Assembly: GCF_006717095.1 (NCBI RefSeq) | Contig: NZ_VFQE01000001.1 | Span: 2,356,001 to 2,420,000 of the forward strand | Direction: 5' to 3' | Source: Blastococcus colisei | GTDB taxonomy: Bacteria; Actinomycetota; Actinomycetes; Mycobacteriales; Geodermatophilaceae | DNA length: 64,000 nucleotides | Shown here: positions 40,427 through 48,587 of the stretch, one piece after another | Numbering within the stretch: the stretch's first letter is position 1 | How the letters are laid out: each line of letters starts with the position of its first letter | Position numbers and translations under genes: made by a program | The notes under the pieces: generated by a model | Seen by the model: only the letters and a program-made list of their open reading frames with translations | What the model was told of the DNA's origin: nothing | Databases searched by the model: none

Positions 40427-42669
40427 GCGACGTCGACGTCGACGCCGTCCGCCGGGACAACGACGACCGGTTGATGGACGCCACGATGACGTGGCTGCGG
40501 GCGCTCCTCGTCCCACCCACCCGCAGGTCGCGGGCGGACGGGCCGGCGGAGCCGGCTGCGCCCGAGGCAGTCGCCGTCGCCCGGTGGTGGGGCCGCAAGG
40601 AGACGCTGCGTCCTCCGCCCGTCGCGCCGGCGGAGCGGGACCCCCGTGCCGCGGCCCGGAGGGCGCGGAAGCGGCTGGAGGGGGCGCTGGCGGCCGACCC
40701 GGCTCCCCGGTTCACGCGGATGTGCGACGTCCTCGGGATGAGCCCCTTCGAACGGGACGTCGCGCTGCTCTGCGTTGCGCACGCCGTCAGCACGGAGGTC
40801 GCCCGCCTCTGCCGGGCCATGCCGGAGAGCACGAGTGGTGCGCCGACGTTCGCTCTCTCCCTCGGGTTGGCCATGGACGCCGAGTTCGACTCCGTTCCGC
40901 CCGAGCGCAGGAAGGGGATGACACGCGTCGCCGCCGCACCCGAGTGGGCCGCGCTGGGACCGGACCGGCCGCTGCGGTACTGGCGCCTGATCGACATCGC
41001 CCAGGGACCCGCTCAGGCCCTCGTGAGCAGTGCACTGCGGATGGACGAACGGGTCGTCGACCACGTACGTGGGCGGGACCACCTCGACGACCGGCTGGCC
41101 TCGGTCGTCGACGCCGTGCCGTCCACGCACGGTGACGCGATCATCAGCGCGACGCAGCGGACACGGCTGGTGGCGGCGCTGCGTTCCCTCCAGCGCGCGG
41201 CGCCCGGGCGTTCCCGGCTGCTGGTCCAGATGCCCGGAGCTGACGCCACCACGAAACGGCTGTTCGCCCGGTGGATCGCGGACGCCGTCGACCGCGAGCT
41301 CCACCGGCTGTCCCTCGACCAGATCCCGGGCGACGTCGACCTCACCACCGCCGTGGACCTGTGGAACCGGGAGACCCGACTCCTGGACGTGGCATTGCTG
41401 GTCGGCGCCCCGACCGGTACGGACGAGACCACGCCCATCCTGAGCCGGCTCCTCTCCCGGCTCACCGGCCTGGTGTTCCTGGACGTCCGCGAGCCCCTGC
41501 CCGAGCAGGACACCGCGCTGGTCCTCGACGCACTGCGTCCCGACGCGGCCGAGCAGCGCGCCATGTGGGAGCAGGTCCTCACGGGAACGGCAGGGGACTG
41601 GCCCGAGCGGCTCGCCGGTCAGTTCCGTCTCAACGGCGGGGAGATCGCGGCGGTGGCCGACTCCGTCGCCGACGACGACGCGGGCGCCGACGAGGCCGGT
41701 GAGCGCACCTGGGATGCCTGCCGGCTGCGCGCGCGTCCCCGTCTCGAAGGGCTGGCGCAGCGCATCGTCACCGACACGACGCTCGCCGACGTCCAGCTGC
41801 CCGACCGGGAGCGCCGCCTGCTCGAGCAGGTCCGCGACCAGACCCGGCACCGCGTCCGGGTCTACGACGAGTACGGGTTCCGTTCGCGGCTCTCCCGTGG
41901 CCTGGGCATCACCGCGCTCCTGGCGGGTGAGAGCGGCACGGGGAAGACCATGGCGGCCGAGGCGCTGGCCAACGAGCTGCGGCTGGACCTCTACCGCATC
42001 GACCTGGCCAGCGTGGTCAGCAAGTACATCGGCGAGACGGAGAAGAACCTTCGCACGGTGTTCGACGCCGCCGAGGAGGGCGGTGCGGTTCTGCTGTTCG
42101 ACGAGGCCGACGCGATCTTCGGCCGACGCAGCGAGGTGCAGGACAGCCACGACCGCTACGCGAACATCGAGGTCAGCTATCTCCTGCAGCGGATGGAGGC
42201 CTACCAGGGGCTCGCCATCCTCACCACGAACATGAAGAGCGCCCTCGACCCTGCCTTCGTGCGGCGACTCCGGTTCATCATCACCTTCCCGTTCCCGGCG
42301 GCCGCCCAGCGGGAGCGGATCTGGAGGGGGATCTTCCCGACGGCCGACGACAAGGCCGACGACCCGCGGCGCTCGCGCGTACCGGGGGTGGACCGGCTCG
42401 ACATGGCCGCGCTGGCCCGTCCCGGCCTGACCGGCGGACAGATCCGCAACACCGCCGTGAACGCCACGTTCCTGGCCGTCGCAGGGGACGGCGCGGTGAC
42501 GATGGAGCTGCTCAGGGAGGCTGCTCGCGAGGAGCTGCGCAAGGGCGGCCGCCCCTTCGTGGCGGCCGACTTCGCCGGGTGGACGACGAGGCACGACGCG
42601 GCCGACGAGCCGCGGGTGACGGCGGGGGAGACGTCCCGTCCGCTGGTGAAGTCGGGGGAGCCGTCGTGA
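40423..42669 (+). CDS. eCIS AAA+ ATPase (Afp15-like)
   Basis: 748 residues; ATGA overlap with the previous gene. The N-terminal region (1-430) is family-specific. The AAA+ module has Walker A G-E-S-G-T-G-K-T at 502-509 and Walker B L-L-F-D-E-A-D (Asp560, Glu561), and a sensor/arginine region with LDPAFVRRLRF near 607. All contractile injection loci of the Afp type carry such an ATPase. Its role is assembly or recycling/chaperoning rather than sheath contraction energy. It is predicted cytoplasmic. Confidence 0.95.
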   Translation: MSDVDVDAVRRDNDDRLMDATMTWLRALLVPPTRRSRADGPAEPAAPEAVAVARWWGRKETLRPPPVAPAERDPRAAARRARKRLEGALAADPAPRFTRMCDVLGMSPFERDVALLCVAHAVSTEVARLCRAMPESTSGAPTFALSLGLAMDAEFDSVPPERRKGMTRVAAAPEWAALGPDRPLRYWRLIDIAQGPAQALVSSALRMDERVVDHVRGRDHLDDRLASVVDAVPSTHGDAIISATQRTRLVAALRSLQRAAPGRSRLLVQMPGADATTKRLFARWIADAVDRELHRLSLDQIPGDVDLTTAVDLWNRETRLLDVALLVGAPTGTDETTPILSRLLSRLTGLVFLDVREPLPEQDTALVLDALRPDAAEQRAMWEQVLTGTAGDWPERLAGQFRLNGGEIAAVADSVADDDAGADEAGERTWDACRLRARPRLEGLAQRIVTDTTLADVQLPDRERRLLEQVRDQTRHRVRVYDEYGFRSRLSRGLGITALLAGESGTGKTMAAEALANELRLDLYRIDLASVVSKYIGETEKNLRTVFDAAEEGGAVLLFDEADAIFGRRSEVQDSHDRYANIEVSYLLQRMEAYQGLAILTTNMKSALDPAFVRRLRFIITFPFPAAAQRERIWRGIFPTADDKADDPRRSRVPGVDRLDMAALARPGLTGGQIRNTAVNATFLAVAGDGAVTMELLREAAREELRKGGRPFVAADFAGWTTRHDAADEPRVTAGETSRPLVKSGEPS

Positions 42670-42941
42670 ACGTCCGACTGCACATCGAGCGGCTCGTCCT
42701 CGACGAGGCCTGGGGCGGCGTGGAGCCCGCCGTGCTCGGACGGATGGTGGAGCGGGAGCTGACACGACTGCTCGCCGGTTCGCGCCTGGACCGGGGGCTG
42801 GCCGTCAGCGGCGCCGTCGCGGCGATCCGGGGCGGTGACGTCCCCGGGCGGGAGACCGCGGCCGGCGCCGGTGGGCTCGCGGCGCAGATCTCGGCGGCCG
42901 TCCACGCCGGCCTGACCGGCGAGAGCCGGGGTGCACCGTGA
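42666..42941 (+). CDS. Small conserved eCIS protein
   Basis: 91 residues; GTG start overlaps the ATPase stop, and its own stop overlaps the next start. The N-terminus (VRLHIERLVLDEAWGGVEPAVLGRMVERELTRLL) is an amphipathic region often found in a small gene between ATPase and DUF4157 genes in eCIS loci. The rest is Gly/Ala-rich. Function unknown; possible chaperone for the next protein. Confidence 0.7.
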   Translation: MNVRLHIERLVLDEAWGGVEPAVLGRMVERELTRLLAGSRLDRGLAVSGAVAAIRGGDVPGRETAAGAGGLAAQISAAVHAGLTGESRGAP

Positions 42942-45100
42942 CCGTGTCGAAGACCCTCCAGGGGCCGTCGATCCCCGAGCGGACGGCACGACCGGCCCCC
43001 GTGCCCCTTCGTCGCCGCACGGAGGGCACCTCCACCGGGCGCGGGCGGGACGAGCGACCCGGCACCCGCCCCAGCGGCGGAGCCCCGGGGCGCGCCCTCC
43101 ACGGCGGAGGGGACGCGGCCGGCCTCGCGCCGGTCGTCGTCCGGGAGACGCTGCGTTCCCCCGGCCGGCCCCTCGACAGCGGGATCCGCGAGTACCTGGA
43201 ACCGCGGTTCGGCCAGGACTTCTCCCGCGTGCGGGTTCATGCCGACAGCCGGGCTGCGGAGTCGGCCCGGGCCGTCCGCGCGGCCGCCTACACCGTCGGC
43301 GACCACATCGTCTTCGCCGAGGGCCGGTACCGCCCCGGGGAGGGACATGGGGTGCGCGTCCTCGCCCACGAACTGGCGCACGTCGCTCAGTCGGGACCAG
43401 CCCCACGGACGGGCGACGACATCCCGATCGGTCGCGAGGACGACCCTGCGGAGAAGCTGGCCCGTGACACCGCCGACCTGGTCACCCGACCCGGGTCCAC
43501 CACCCCCACCCCGTCCTCCCGGCTCGGCCGGGCCGTGCTCCGCCGTTTCTCGGAGTCGGAGCACCGGCGCATCGGTGACGCCGCCTACACCCGGGCATTC
43601 GACGAGACCAGGTCCGGTCCGGCGACGGCCTCGCGTGCCCCGGTCGACCCCGACCTCGTGGCCGAACTGCGACAACTGCGCTTCCAGCCCGGCCGGACGG
43701 CGTACGGCTACGGCGAGATGGTGGCGATCGCCGACAACATCGCGAGCTTCGATCTGCTCGAGCAGCAGCAGGTCGATCGCCGCAGCGGGATCCCGATCCT
43801 GGGCCCGGTCTGGGACTTCCTCGGCGACAGCGCCCACTACCTCGACCTCGCCGCCCGGAACACGGCGCACTTCCACCCGCACAACTACCTGACGTGGCAG
43901 CCGTGGCACTGGCGGGCGCTCCAGGTGATGGAGCAGGCACACCAGACCGGCGAGCGGGCCGCGGACCTCAGGAGCGAGGTCCGGGACCTCCTCCGGCGCT
44001 TCCGGGCGGCTCGGCTCCGCGCCCGGCGGCTCCTCGACGCCGAGGAGGCACGGCCGGGCGCCGCAGGAGGGCCCACCGAGGCCTCGCTGCAGCGGGCGCT
44101 CGACGAGATGCAGGCCCTTCTGAGCCGGGCGGAGCGGACGCAGGCGCGCTATCGGGCGCTGCGCGGCGAGGCCGGACGGTTGGCGGTGCGGGCGATGGCG
44201 ATGAACGGCTTCGCCGACCACTTCCTCACCGACGCCTTCGCGGCCGGGCACATCGTCACGCCGAGGCAGGAGCTGCTCACCGAGTACAGCACCCGGTTCC
44301 TCGGTGTCGTGCCCGTGGGCGGCGTGCTGCAGTGCGCCAACGTCCCCTCGCTGGCCTGGCACGACCTGGACAACATGCTCGGGGTCGAGGTCGACAACGT
44401 GCAGGGCGCCCGGTGGCGCACGTACGGGGACGACTACGCCGACGAGGATCGTGCACCTGGCGGCCGCACGCTCAGTCCCACCATGGAGCACGTGGTGGCG
44501 GCCACGACCGAGTCGATCAGGCAGATGTGGCGGGCTGCGAAAGGCAGCCGGGTCTCGTCCCTGCGTCCGGTGCTGGACCAGCTGCCCCGGCCCGTGCTGG
44601 ATCGCTATCCGTCGTGGCAGGGCCGGGAATGGGAGCTGCAGCTGCGCCACGCCGCCGGTGAGCAGCTGGGCGCGTCCGTGGACCCCATGAGCAGCTCCCC
44701 GCGCGGGATCGGGTCGCCCGAGGTGGCTCCCAATCCGCGCGGCAACCAGGTCGGGTCCGGACTGCTCTCCGCCCGCGCGACCTGCCTGGACCTCCTGCAG
44801 CGCTTCACCTACCGAGGCTTCGTGCTCCCGACCGTGGAGCGGATCAAGCGGAACTACCGGTCGCGGTACTTCGTCGGCGCGCCGGGTCAGGTGGTGCCGG
44901 CCACGGCCCCCGCCTCGCCCCAGGCCAGCGTCACCGGCTACGTGGTCGCCGGGTCGTTGATCGGGCTCGGCGCCGGACTCCTGGGCGCGGGTCTGCTGGG
45001 CGCCGGTGTCCTGCTCGGCGGCCTGCTCGTCGCCGGAGGGTTCCTCGTCGGCGGTCTCGTCGGGGGGCTCTTCGGCCGCCGCAGAGACGTGGCGGGGTGA
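42938..45100 (+). CDS. DUF4157 (eCIS core) protein with phospholipase C-like motif and hydrophobic tail: candidate cargo
   Basis: 720 residues. The DUF4157 domain is at about 75-155: IREYLEPRFGQDFSRVRVH, then zincin motif H-E-L-A-H (144-148). From about 285 to 500 a helical domain contains H428-x3-D432-x5-H438 in DHFLTDAFAAGHI, the spacing of zinc ligands in bacterial zinc-dependent phospholipase C, plus further His-rich segments near 305-320 (NTAHFHPHNY). The last 50 residues are a Gly/Leu-rich hydrophobic stretch that could insert into membranes. DUF4157 is associated with eCIS cargo/toxin loading. A phospholipase-type effector is inferred. Confidence 0.7.
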   Translation: MTVSKTLQGPSIPERTARPAPVPLRRRTEGTSTGRGRDERPGTRPSGGAPGRALHGGGDAAGLAPVVVRETLRSPGRPLDSGIREYLEPRFGQDFSRVRVHADSRAAESARAVRAAAYTVGDHIVFAEGRYRPGEGHGVRVLAHELAHVAQSGPAPRTGDDIPIGREDDPAEKLARDTADLVTRPGSTTPTPSSRLGRAVLRRFSESEHRRIGDAAYTRAFDETRSGPATASRAPVDPDLVAELRQLRFQPGRTAYGYGEMVAIADNIASFDLLEQQQVDRRSGIPILGPVWDFLGDSAHYLDLAARNTAHFHPHNYLTWQPWHWRALQVMEQAHQTGERAADLRSEVRDLLRRFRAARLRARRLLDAEEARPGAAGGPTEASLQRALDEMQALLSRAERTQARYRALRGEAGRLAVRAMAMNGFADHFLTDAFAAGHIVTPRQELLTEYSTRFLGVVPVGGVLQCANVPSLAWHDLDNMLGVEVDNVQGARWRTYGDDYADEDRAPGGRTLSPTMEHVVAATTESIRQMWRAAKGSRVSSLRPVLDQLPRPVLDRYPSWQGREWELQLRHAAGEQLGASVDPMSSSPRGIGSPEVAPNPRGNQVGSGLLSARATCLDLLQRFTYRGFVLPTVERIKRNYRSRYFVGAPGQVVPATAPASPQASVTGYVVAGSLIGLGAGLLGAGLLGAGVLLGGLLVAGGFLVGGLVGGLFGRRRDVAG

Positions 45101-45146
45101 TCCGGGTGCCGGTCGGTCCTGCTGTCGCACTTGAGGGGATGCAGCC

Positions 45147-45809
45147 ATGACGGCCTCGCCCGCGATAGCCCCGCGCATCCTGAAGGGCGGCATCGCCCTC
45201 GTCGATCCCGGCACCGGCCGGGTCGTGCGCATCATCGCGCTCCAGTACAACCCCGAGACGCTCAGCCGCTCGTTCCAGGCCCAGGCCGTGGGCGGCGAGG
45301 GCGGCACCGACCGCTCGCAGGCGCTGCGGCTCAAGGGCCCGCCGATCGAGACGTACACGCTGGACGCCGAGGTCGACGCGGTCGACCAGCTCGACGTCGG
45401 CGACGCCCTCGTCGGGCGCTTCGGCATCCAGCCACACCTGTCGGCCCTCGAGCTGCTGCTCTACCCGTCCAGCGCGCAGCTGCGGGAGCACCACGCCGCC
45501 GCCGCCCGCGGAGAGCTGCAGGTGGCACCGGTCGAATCGCCGCTGACGCTCTTCATCTGGAGCACCAGCCGCGTGGCACCGGTGCGGGTGACGGACTTCA
45601 GCGTCAACGAGGAGTTCTTCGACACCCGGCTGAATCCCATCCGGGCCAAGGTCAGCCTGGGCATGCGGGTCCTCAGCGTCAGCGACCTCGGGCACGACCA
45701 CCGAGGCGGGTCGCTCTACCTGCGCTACCAGCAGGAGAAGGAGCGCCTGGCGGCCGCCGTCCCGAGCGCCTCTCCCGCCGTGCTCGGCCTGCGGGAGGTG
45801 CCCACGTGA
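45147..45809 (+). CDS. CIS tube initiator/adapter (Afp7 N-terminal-like)
   Basis: 220 residues from ATG 45147. The CIS_tube-type sequence includes IIALQYNPETLSRSFQAQ, RLKGPPIETYTLDAEVDAVDQLDVGD and PLTLFIWSTSRVAPVRVTDFSVNEEFFD, equivalent to the N-terminal part of Afp7/Pvc7 (T4 gp53/gp54 position). It links the tube to the baseplate hub. The LysM part of Afp7 is here a separate downstream gene, a split arrangement. A 46-base gap separates it from the DUF4157 gene, the largest gap within the structural block. Confidence 0.9.
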   Translation: MTASPAIAPRILKGGIALVDPGTGRVVRIIALQYNPETLSRSFQAQAVGGEGGTDRSQALRLKGPPIETYTLDAEVDAVDQLDVGDALVGRFGIQPHLSALELLLYPSSAQLREHHAAAARGELQVAPVESPLTLFIWSTSRVAPVRVTDFSVNEEFFDTRLNPIRAKVSLGMRVLSVSDLGHDHRGGSLYLRYQQEKERLAAAVPSASPAVLGLREVPT

Positions 45810-46180
45810 CCGTCGACGAACAGGAACGACGGCTCCAGGCGCTGCTGCAACCGTCGCCGGGGAGCACGCCGGTCCTCTTCCCGGCCAGCCGGTACGCGAC
45901 CGTCGGCACCACGGTGCTCGACCCGGACGGCGACCACCCGATCGTCCACCTCCTGCGCCGCTTCGTCCCGCGTCCCGAGCAGTTGCCCGTGCTCGGGACG
46001 CACGTCGTGACGGCGGGGGAGCGCACCGACCACGTCGCAGCGGCCGTGTTCGGCGATCCCGAGCTCTTCTGGCGCCTCTGCGACGGGAACCGGGTGGTCT
46101 TCCCCGAGGACCTGGTCCAGGAGCCGGGCCGCAGGCTGCGTGTCACCGCGCCCGAGGGCACGCCGGGGGCCGCGCCGTGA
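45806..46180 (+). CDS. LysM-like baseplate wedge protein (gp53-like; Afp7 C-terminal-like)
   Basis: 124 residues; GTG overlaps previous stop. The C-terminal half is a LysM-like module (TAGERTDHVAAAVFGDPELFWRLCDGN-R, ending in RVTAPEG), as in T4 gp53/Afp7 C-terminus. It probably binds neighbouring baseplate proteins; in some systems LysM binds peptidoglycan. The split from the N-terminal partner is common in actinobacterial eCIS. Confidence 0.8.
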   Translation: MTVDEQERRLQALLQPSPGSTPVLFPASRYATVGTTVLDPDGDHPIVHLLRRFVPRPEQLPVLGTHVVTAGERTDHVAAAVFGDPELFWRLCDGNRVVFPEDLVQEPGRRLRVTAPEGTPGAAP

Positions 46181-47325
46181 CCGGCGCCTCGGCCAGCGCC
46201 GTGACGCTGTCCCTCTACGTCGGCCCGGCGGTTCCGTTGCCCGCGCCGCGGTCGATCGTCGAGGCGCTCACCGAGGTGACGGTGACCGCCGGGAGCGGGG
46301 AGGACGACGGGTTCGAGCTCAAGCTGAACCTCACCGATGACTCGACCTTCCTGCAGACGGTCTTCCTCCTGTCGGGCGGAGCCGTCCCGCCGCTCATCCG
46401 CGTGGTCGTCGCCGTCACGATCCGGGGCTCGGTCGAGGTGCTGATGGACGGCCTCGTGACCCAGACCCAGGTCGCACCGGACACCGGCCCTGGGCCCACC
46501 CAGCTCATCGTCAAGGGCCGCGACATCAGCCAGGCCATGGACCACGTCGACCTGAGCGGCCTGTTCCCCTATCCGGCGATGCCGATCGAGGCCCGGGTCG
46601 CGCTGATCCTCGCCAAGTACATGCTCCTGGGCGTCGTCCCGCTGATCGTGCCGACGCCGACGGTCGACATCGACAACCCGCTCCAGCGCATCGACCAGCA
46701 CTGGGGAACCGACCTGCTGTACCTGCGCGACCTCGCGGAGATGGTCGGCTACACGTTCTACGTCGAGCCCGGGCCGGCGGTGGGCGCCAGCATCGCCTAC
46801 TGGGGCCCGGTGCTCCGGATCGGGCCGGTCCAGAAGGCCCTCACCGTCGACATGGACGCCGAGACCAACGTCGAGACGGTCAGCTGCCGCTTCGACCACG
46901 ACTCCGCCGCGATGCCGATCGTCAGCGTCGAGAACCCGCTCACGCGGCTGCCCGCCATTCCCGTCCCCGTCGGGCTGGTCAACCCCCTCGATCCGCCGCT
47001 CGGGCTGATCCCGCCGATCCCCAAGAAGTTCGAGATCGTCGCGGACACCGCGTTCAAGGGCTTTCCGCGCGCGCTGATGCAGGCCTGGGCCGACCAGGCG
47101 GCGAGCAAGCGGGCGGTGACCGCCGAGGGCACCCTCGACGCGCTGCGCTACGGCTCGGCCCTCAAGCCCCGCCGCCTGGTGGGGCTGCGCGGCGTGGGCG
47201 CCGCCTTCGACGGCCTCTACTACACGCAGAAGGTGACCAGCACGCTCAAGGAGGGCGAGTTCAGGCAGTCCTTCACCCTCGTCCGCAACGGCCTCGTGTC
47301 GACCGTAGGAAGGATCCCGGTGTGA
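46177..47325 (+). CDS. gpD-like baseplate hub protein (Afp8 N-terminal-like)
   Basis: 382 residues; GTG overlaps previous stop. Late-control gene D/hub hallmarks: ITVTAGSGEDDGFELKLNLTDDS near 40, LIVKGRDISQAMDHVDLSG near 110, and RVALILAKY. It forms the trimeric hub that adapts hexameric tube to trimeric spike. In Afp8 the hub and spike are fused; here they are consecutive genes (this and the next). Confidence 0.88.
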   Translation: MTGASASAVTLSLYVGPAVPLPAPRSIVEALTEVTVTAGSGEDDGFELKLNLTDDSTFLQTVFLLSGGAVPPLIRVVVAVTIRGSVEVLMDGLVTQTQVAPDTGPGPTQLIVKGRDISQAMDHVDLSGLFPYPAMPIEARVALILAKYMLLGVVPLIVPTPTVDIDNPLQRIDQHWGTDLLYLRDLAEMVGYTFYVEPGPAVGASIAYWGPVLRIGPVQKALTVDMDAETNVETVSCRFDHDSAAMPIVSVENPLTRLPAIPVPVGLVNPLDPPLGLIPPIPKKFEIVADTAFKGFPRALMQAWADQAASKRAVTAEGTLDALRYGSALKPRRLVGLRGVGAAFDGLYYTQKVTSTLKEGEFRQSFTLVRNGLVSTVGRIPV

Positions 47326-47873
47326 CCGTCATGACGGCCGCGGGCGCCGCGTCCCGGCGCGCGAGGAAGCAGTACCTGGGCAAGTACCGGGGTGTCGTCC
47401 TGCAGAACGTCGACCCCATGGGCATCGGCCGGCTGCAGGTCCAGGTCGTCGGTGTGTTCACCGTCGCGTCCAGCTGGGCGATGCCGTGCTTCCCGGTCGC
47501 CGGGGCGCAGACCGGCGCGGTCGCCGTCCCTCCGGTGGGGGCCGGTGTCTGGGTCGAGTTCGAGCGGGGTGATCCCGACTACCCCATCTGGACCGGCTGC
47601 TACTACAGCACCCGGCTGGAGGTCCCGCCGCTGGCGCAGCTCGTACCTCCGCCCGTTCCCGCCATGACGATGCAGACCCCGCTGAAGAACGCGATCCAGC
47701 TGAGCGACGCACCCCCCACGCCGGCGACCGGCGGCGTCGTGCTCCGCAGCGGCACCGGCGCCTCGGTGGTGGTCAACGACTCCGGCATCTACCTGTCGGA
47801 CGGGAAGGGCGGCTCCGTCACGATCGTCGGCGGGGTCGTCACCGTCAACACCGGCGCCCTCGTCGTGAAGTAG
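47322..47873 (+). CDS. gpV-like spike / baseplate assembly protein V (Afp8 C-terminal-like)
   Basis: 183 residues; GTG overlaps hub stop. OB-fold signature: KQYLGKYRGVVLQNVDPMGIGRLQVQV, SSWAMPCFPVAG and PPVGAGVWVEFERGDPDYPIWTG, then a beta-helix-like C-terminal segment with repeated short strands (SDGKGGSVTIVGGVV). It is the puncturing spike of VgrG/gpV type. The stop codon is UAG with no obvious hairpin context needed for recoding. Confidence 0.92.
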   Translation: MTVMTAAGAASRRARKQYLGKYRGVVLQNVDPMGIGRLQVQVVGVFTVASSWAMPCFPVAGAQTGAVAVPPVGAGVWVEFERGDPDYPIWTGCYYSTRLEVPPLAQLVPPPVPAMTMQTPLKNAIQLSDAPPTPATGGVVLRSGTGASVVVNDSGIYLSDGKGGSVTIVGGVVTVNTGALVVK

Positions 47874-47882
47874 GCGGACGAC

Positions 47883-48224
47883 ATGCCAGGGTTCCTGCTC
47901 ACCGTCGGGTCCGGCGTCCAGTGCACGCACGCGGCCCCCGCGACCGCCCACACGGGCAACACCCGGGTCGTGGCCGGCACCGGTCCCGCGGTCACGGCGT
48001 CCGACAAGCACACCGTGGCCGGCTGCCCGTTCACCGTTCCGGGCCCCAAGCCGCAGCCGTGCGTGACGATCACCTGGGTGCCGGCCACCCGCGTGTTCAT
48101 CAACGGGCAGCCGGCCGTCGTCCAGGTGACCGGCACCGGCCAGGGCGTCTGCCAGAGCGTCGAGCAGATCCCACAGGGCCCGCCGATCATCGCCGCGGTC
48201 CAGACGCGCGTGATCGGGGTGTGA
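47883..48224 (+). CDS. PAAR-like spike tip protein (Afp10 N-terminal-like)
   Basis: 113 residues. The sequence begins PGFLLTVGSGVQCTHAAP and has KHTVAGCPFTVPGPKPQPCVTITW and ATRVFINGQPAVVQVTGTGQGVCQ. The cysteines and histidines (Cys13, His15, and later Cys/His) fit the metal-binding PAAR cone that sharpens the spike. It follows the spike gene, as in Afp8/Afp10. No toxin extension is fused. Confidence 0.85.
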   Translation: MPGFLLTVGSGVQCTHAAPATAHTGNTRVVAGTGPAVTASDKHTVAGCPFTVPGPKPQPCVTITWVPATRVFINGQPAVVQVTGTGQGVCQSVEQIPQGPPIIAAVQTRVIGV

Positions 48225-48227
48225 GAC

Positions 48228-48587
48228 GTGGACGTCGACTTCCCCTGGGCCTACGACGGCCGAGGCCGCACGGCCGAGACCACCCCGGCCGATCACATCC
48301 GCGACATGTTGGTCCTGCTGGTGCTCACCGAAGCGGGGGAACGGGTCAACCGGCCCGGCTTCGGCTGCGGCCTGCGCCAGCTGGTGTTCGCGCCCAACAG
48401 CCCCGAGCTGGCCGCGGCCCTGCAGTTCACCATGCAGGCGGCGATCGAGCGGGAGCTCGGGGACGTCCTGAGGCTCCAGGCGATGGAGGTCAGCAGCGAC
48501 GACGCGACGCTCGCCGTCACCGTGACATACGTGCTGCTCGAGGACGCCGTCGAGGAGACGGTCACCGTGCCGGGAGGCCGGCCGTGA
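48228..48587 (+). CDS. GPW/gp25-like baseplate wedge protein (Afp9-like)
   Basis: 119 residues from GTG 48228. Hallmark G-E-R-V-N-R-P-G-F-G-C-G-L near 42, with upstream HIRDMLVLLVLTEAGE, matches gp25/GPW family. It binds the sheath start at the baseplate. The gene ends with a GTGA overlap with the next one. Confidence 0.93.
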   Translation: MDVDFPWAYDGRGRTAETTPADHIRDMLVLLVLTEAGERVNRPGFGCGLRQLVFAPNSPELAAALQFTMQAAIERELGDVLRLQAMEVSSDDATLAVTVTYVLLEDAVEETVTVPGGRP

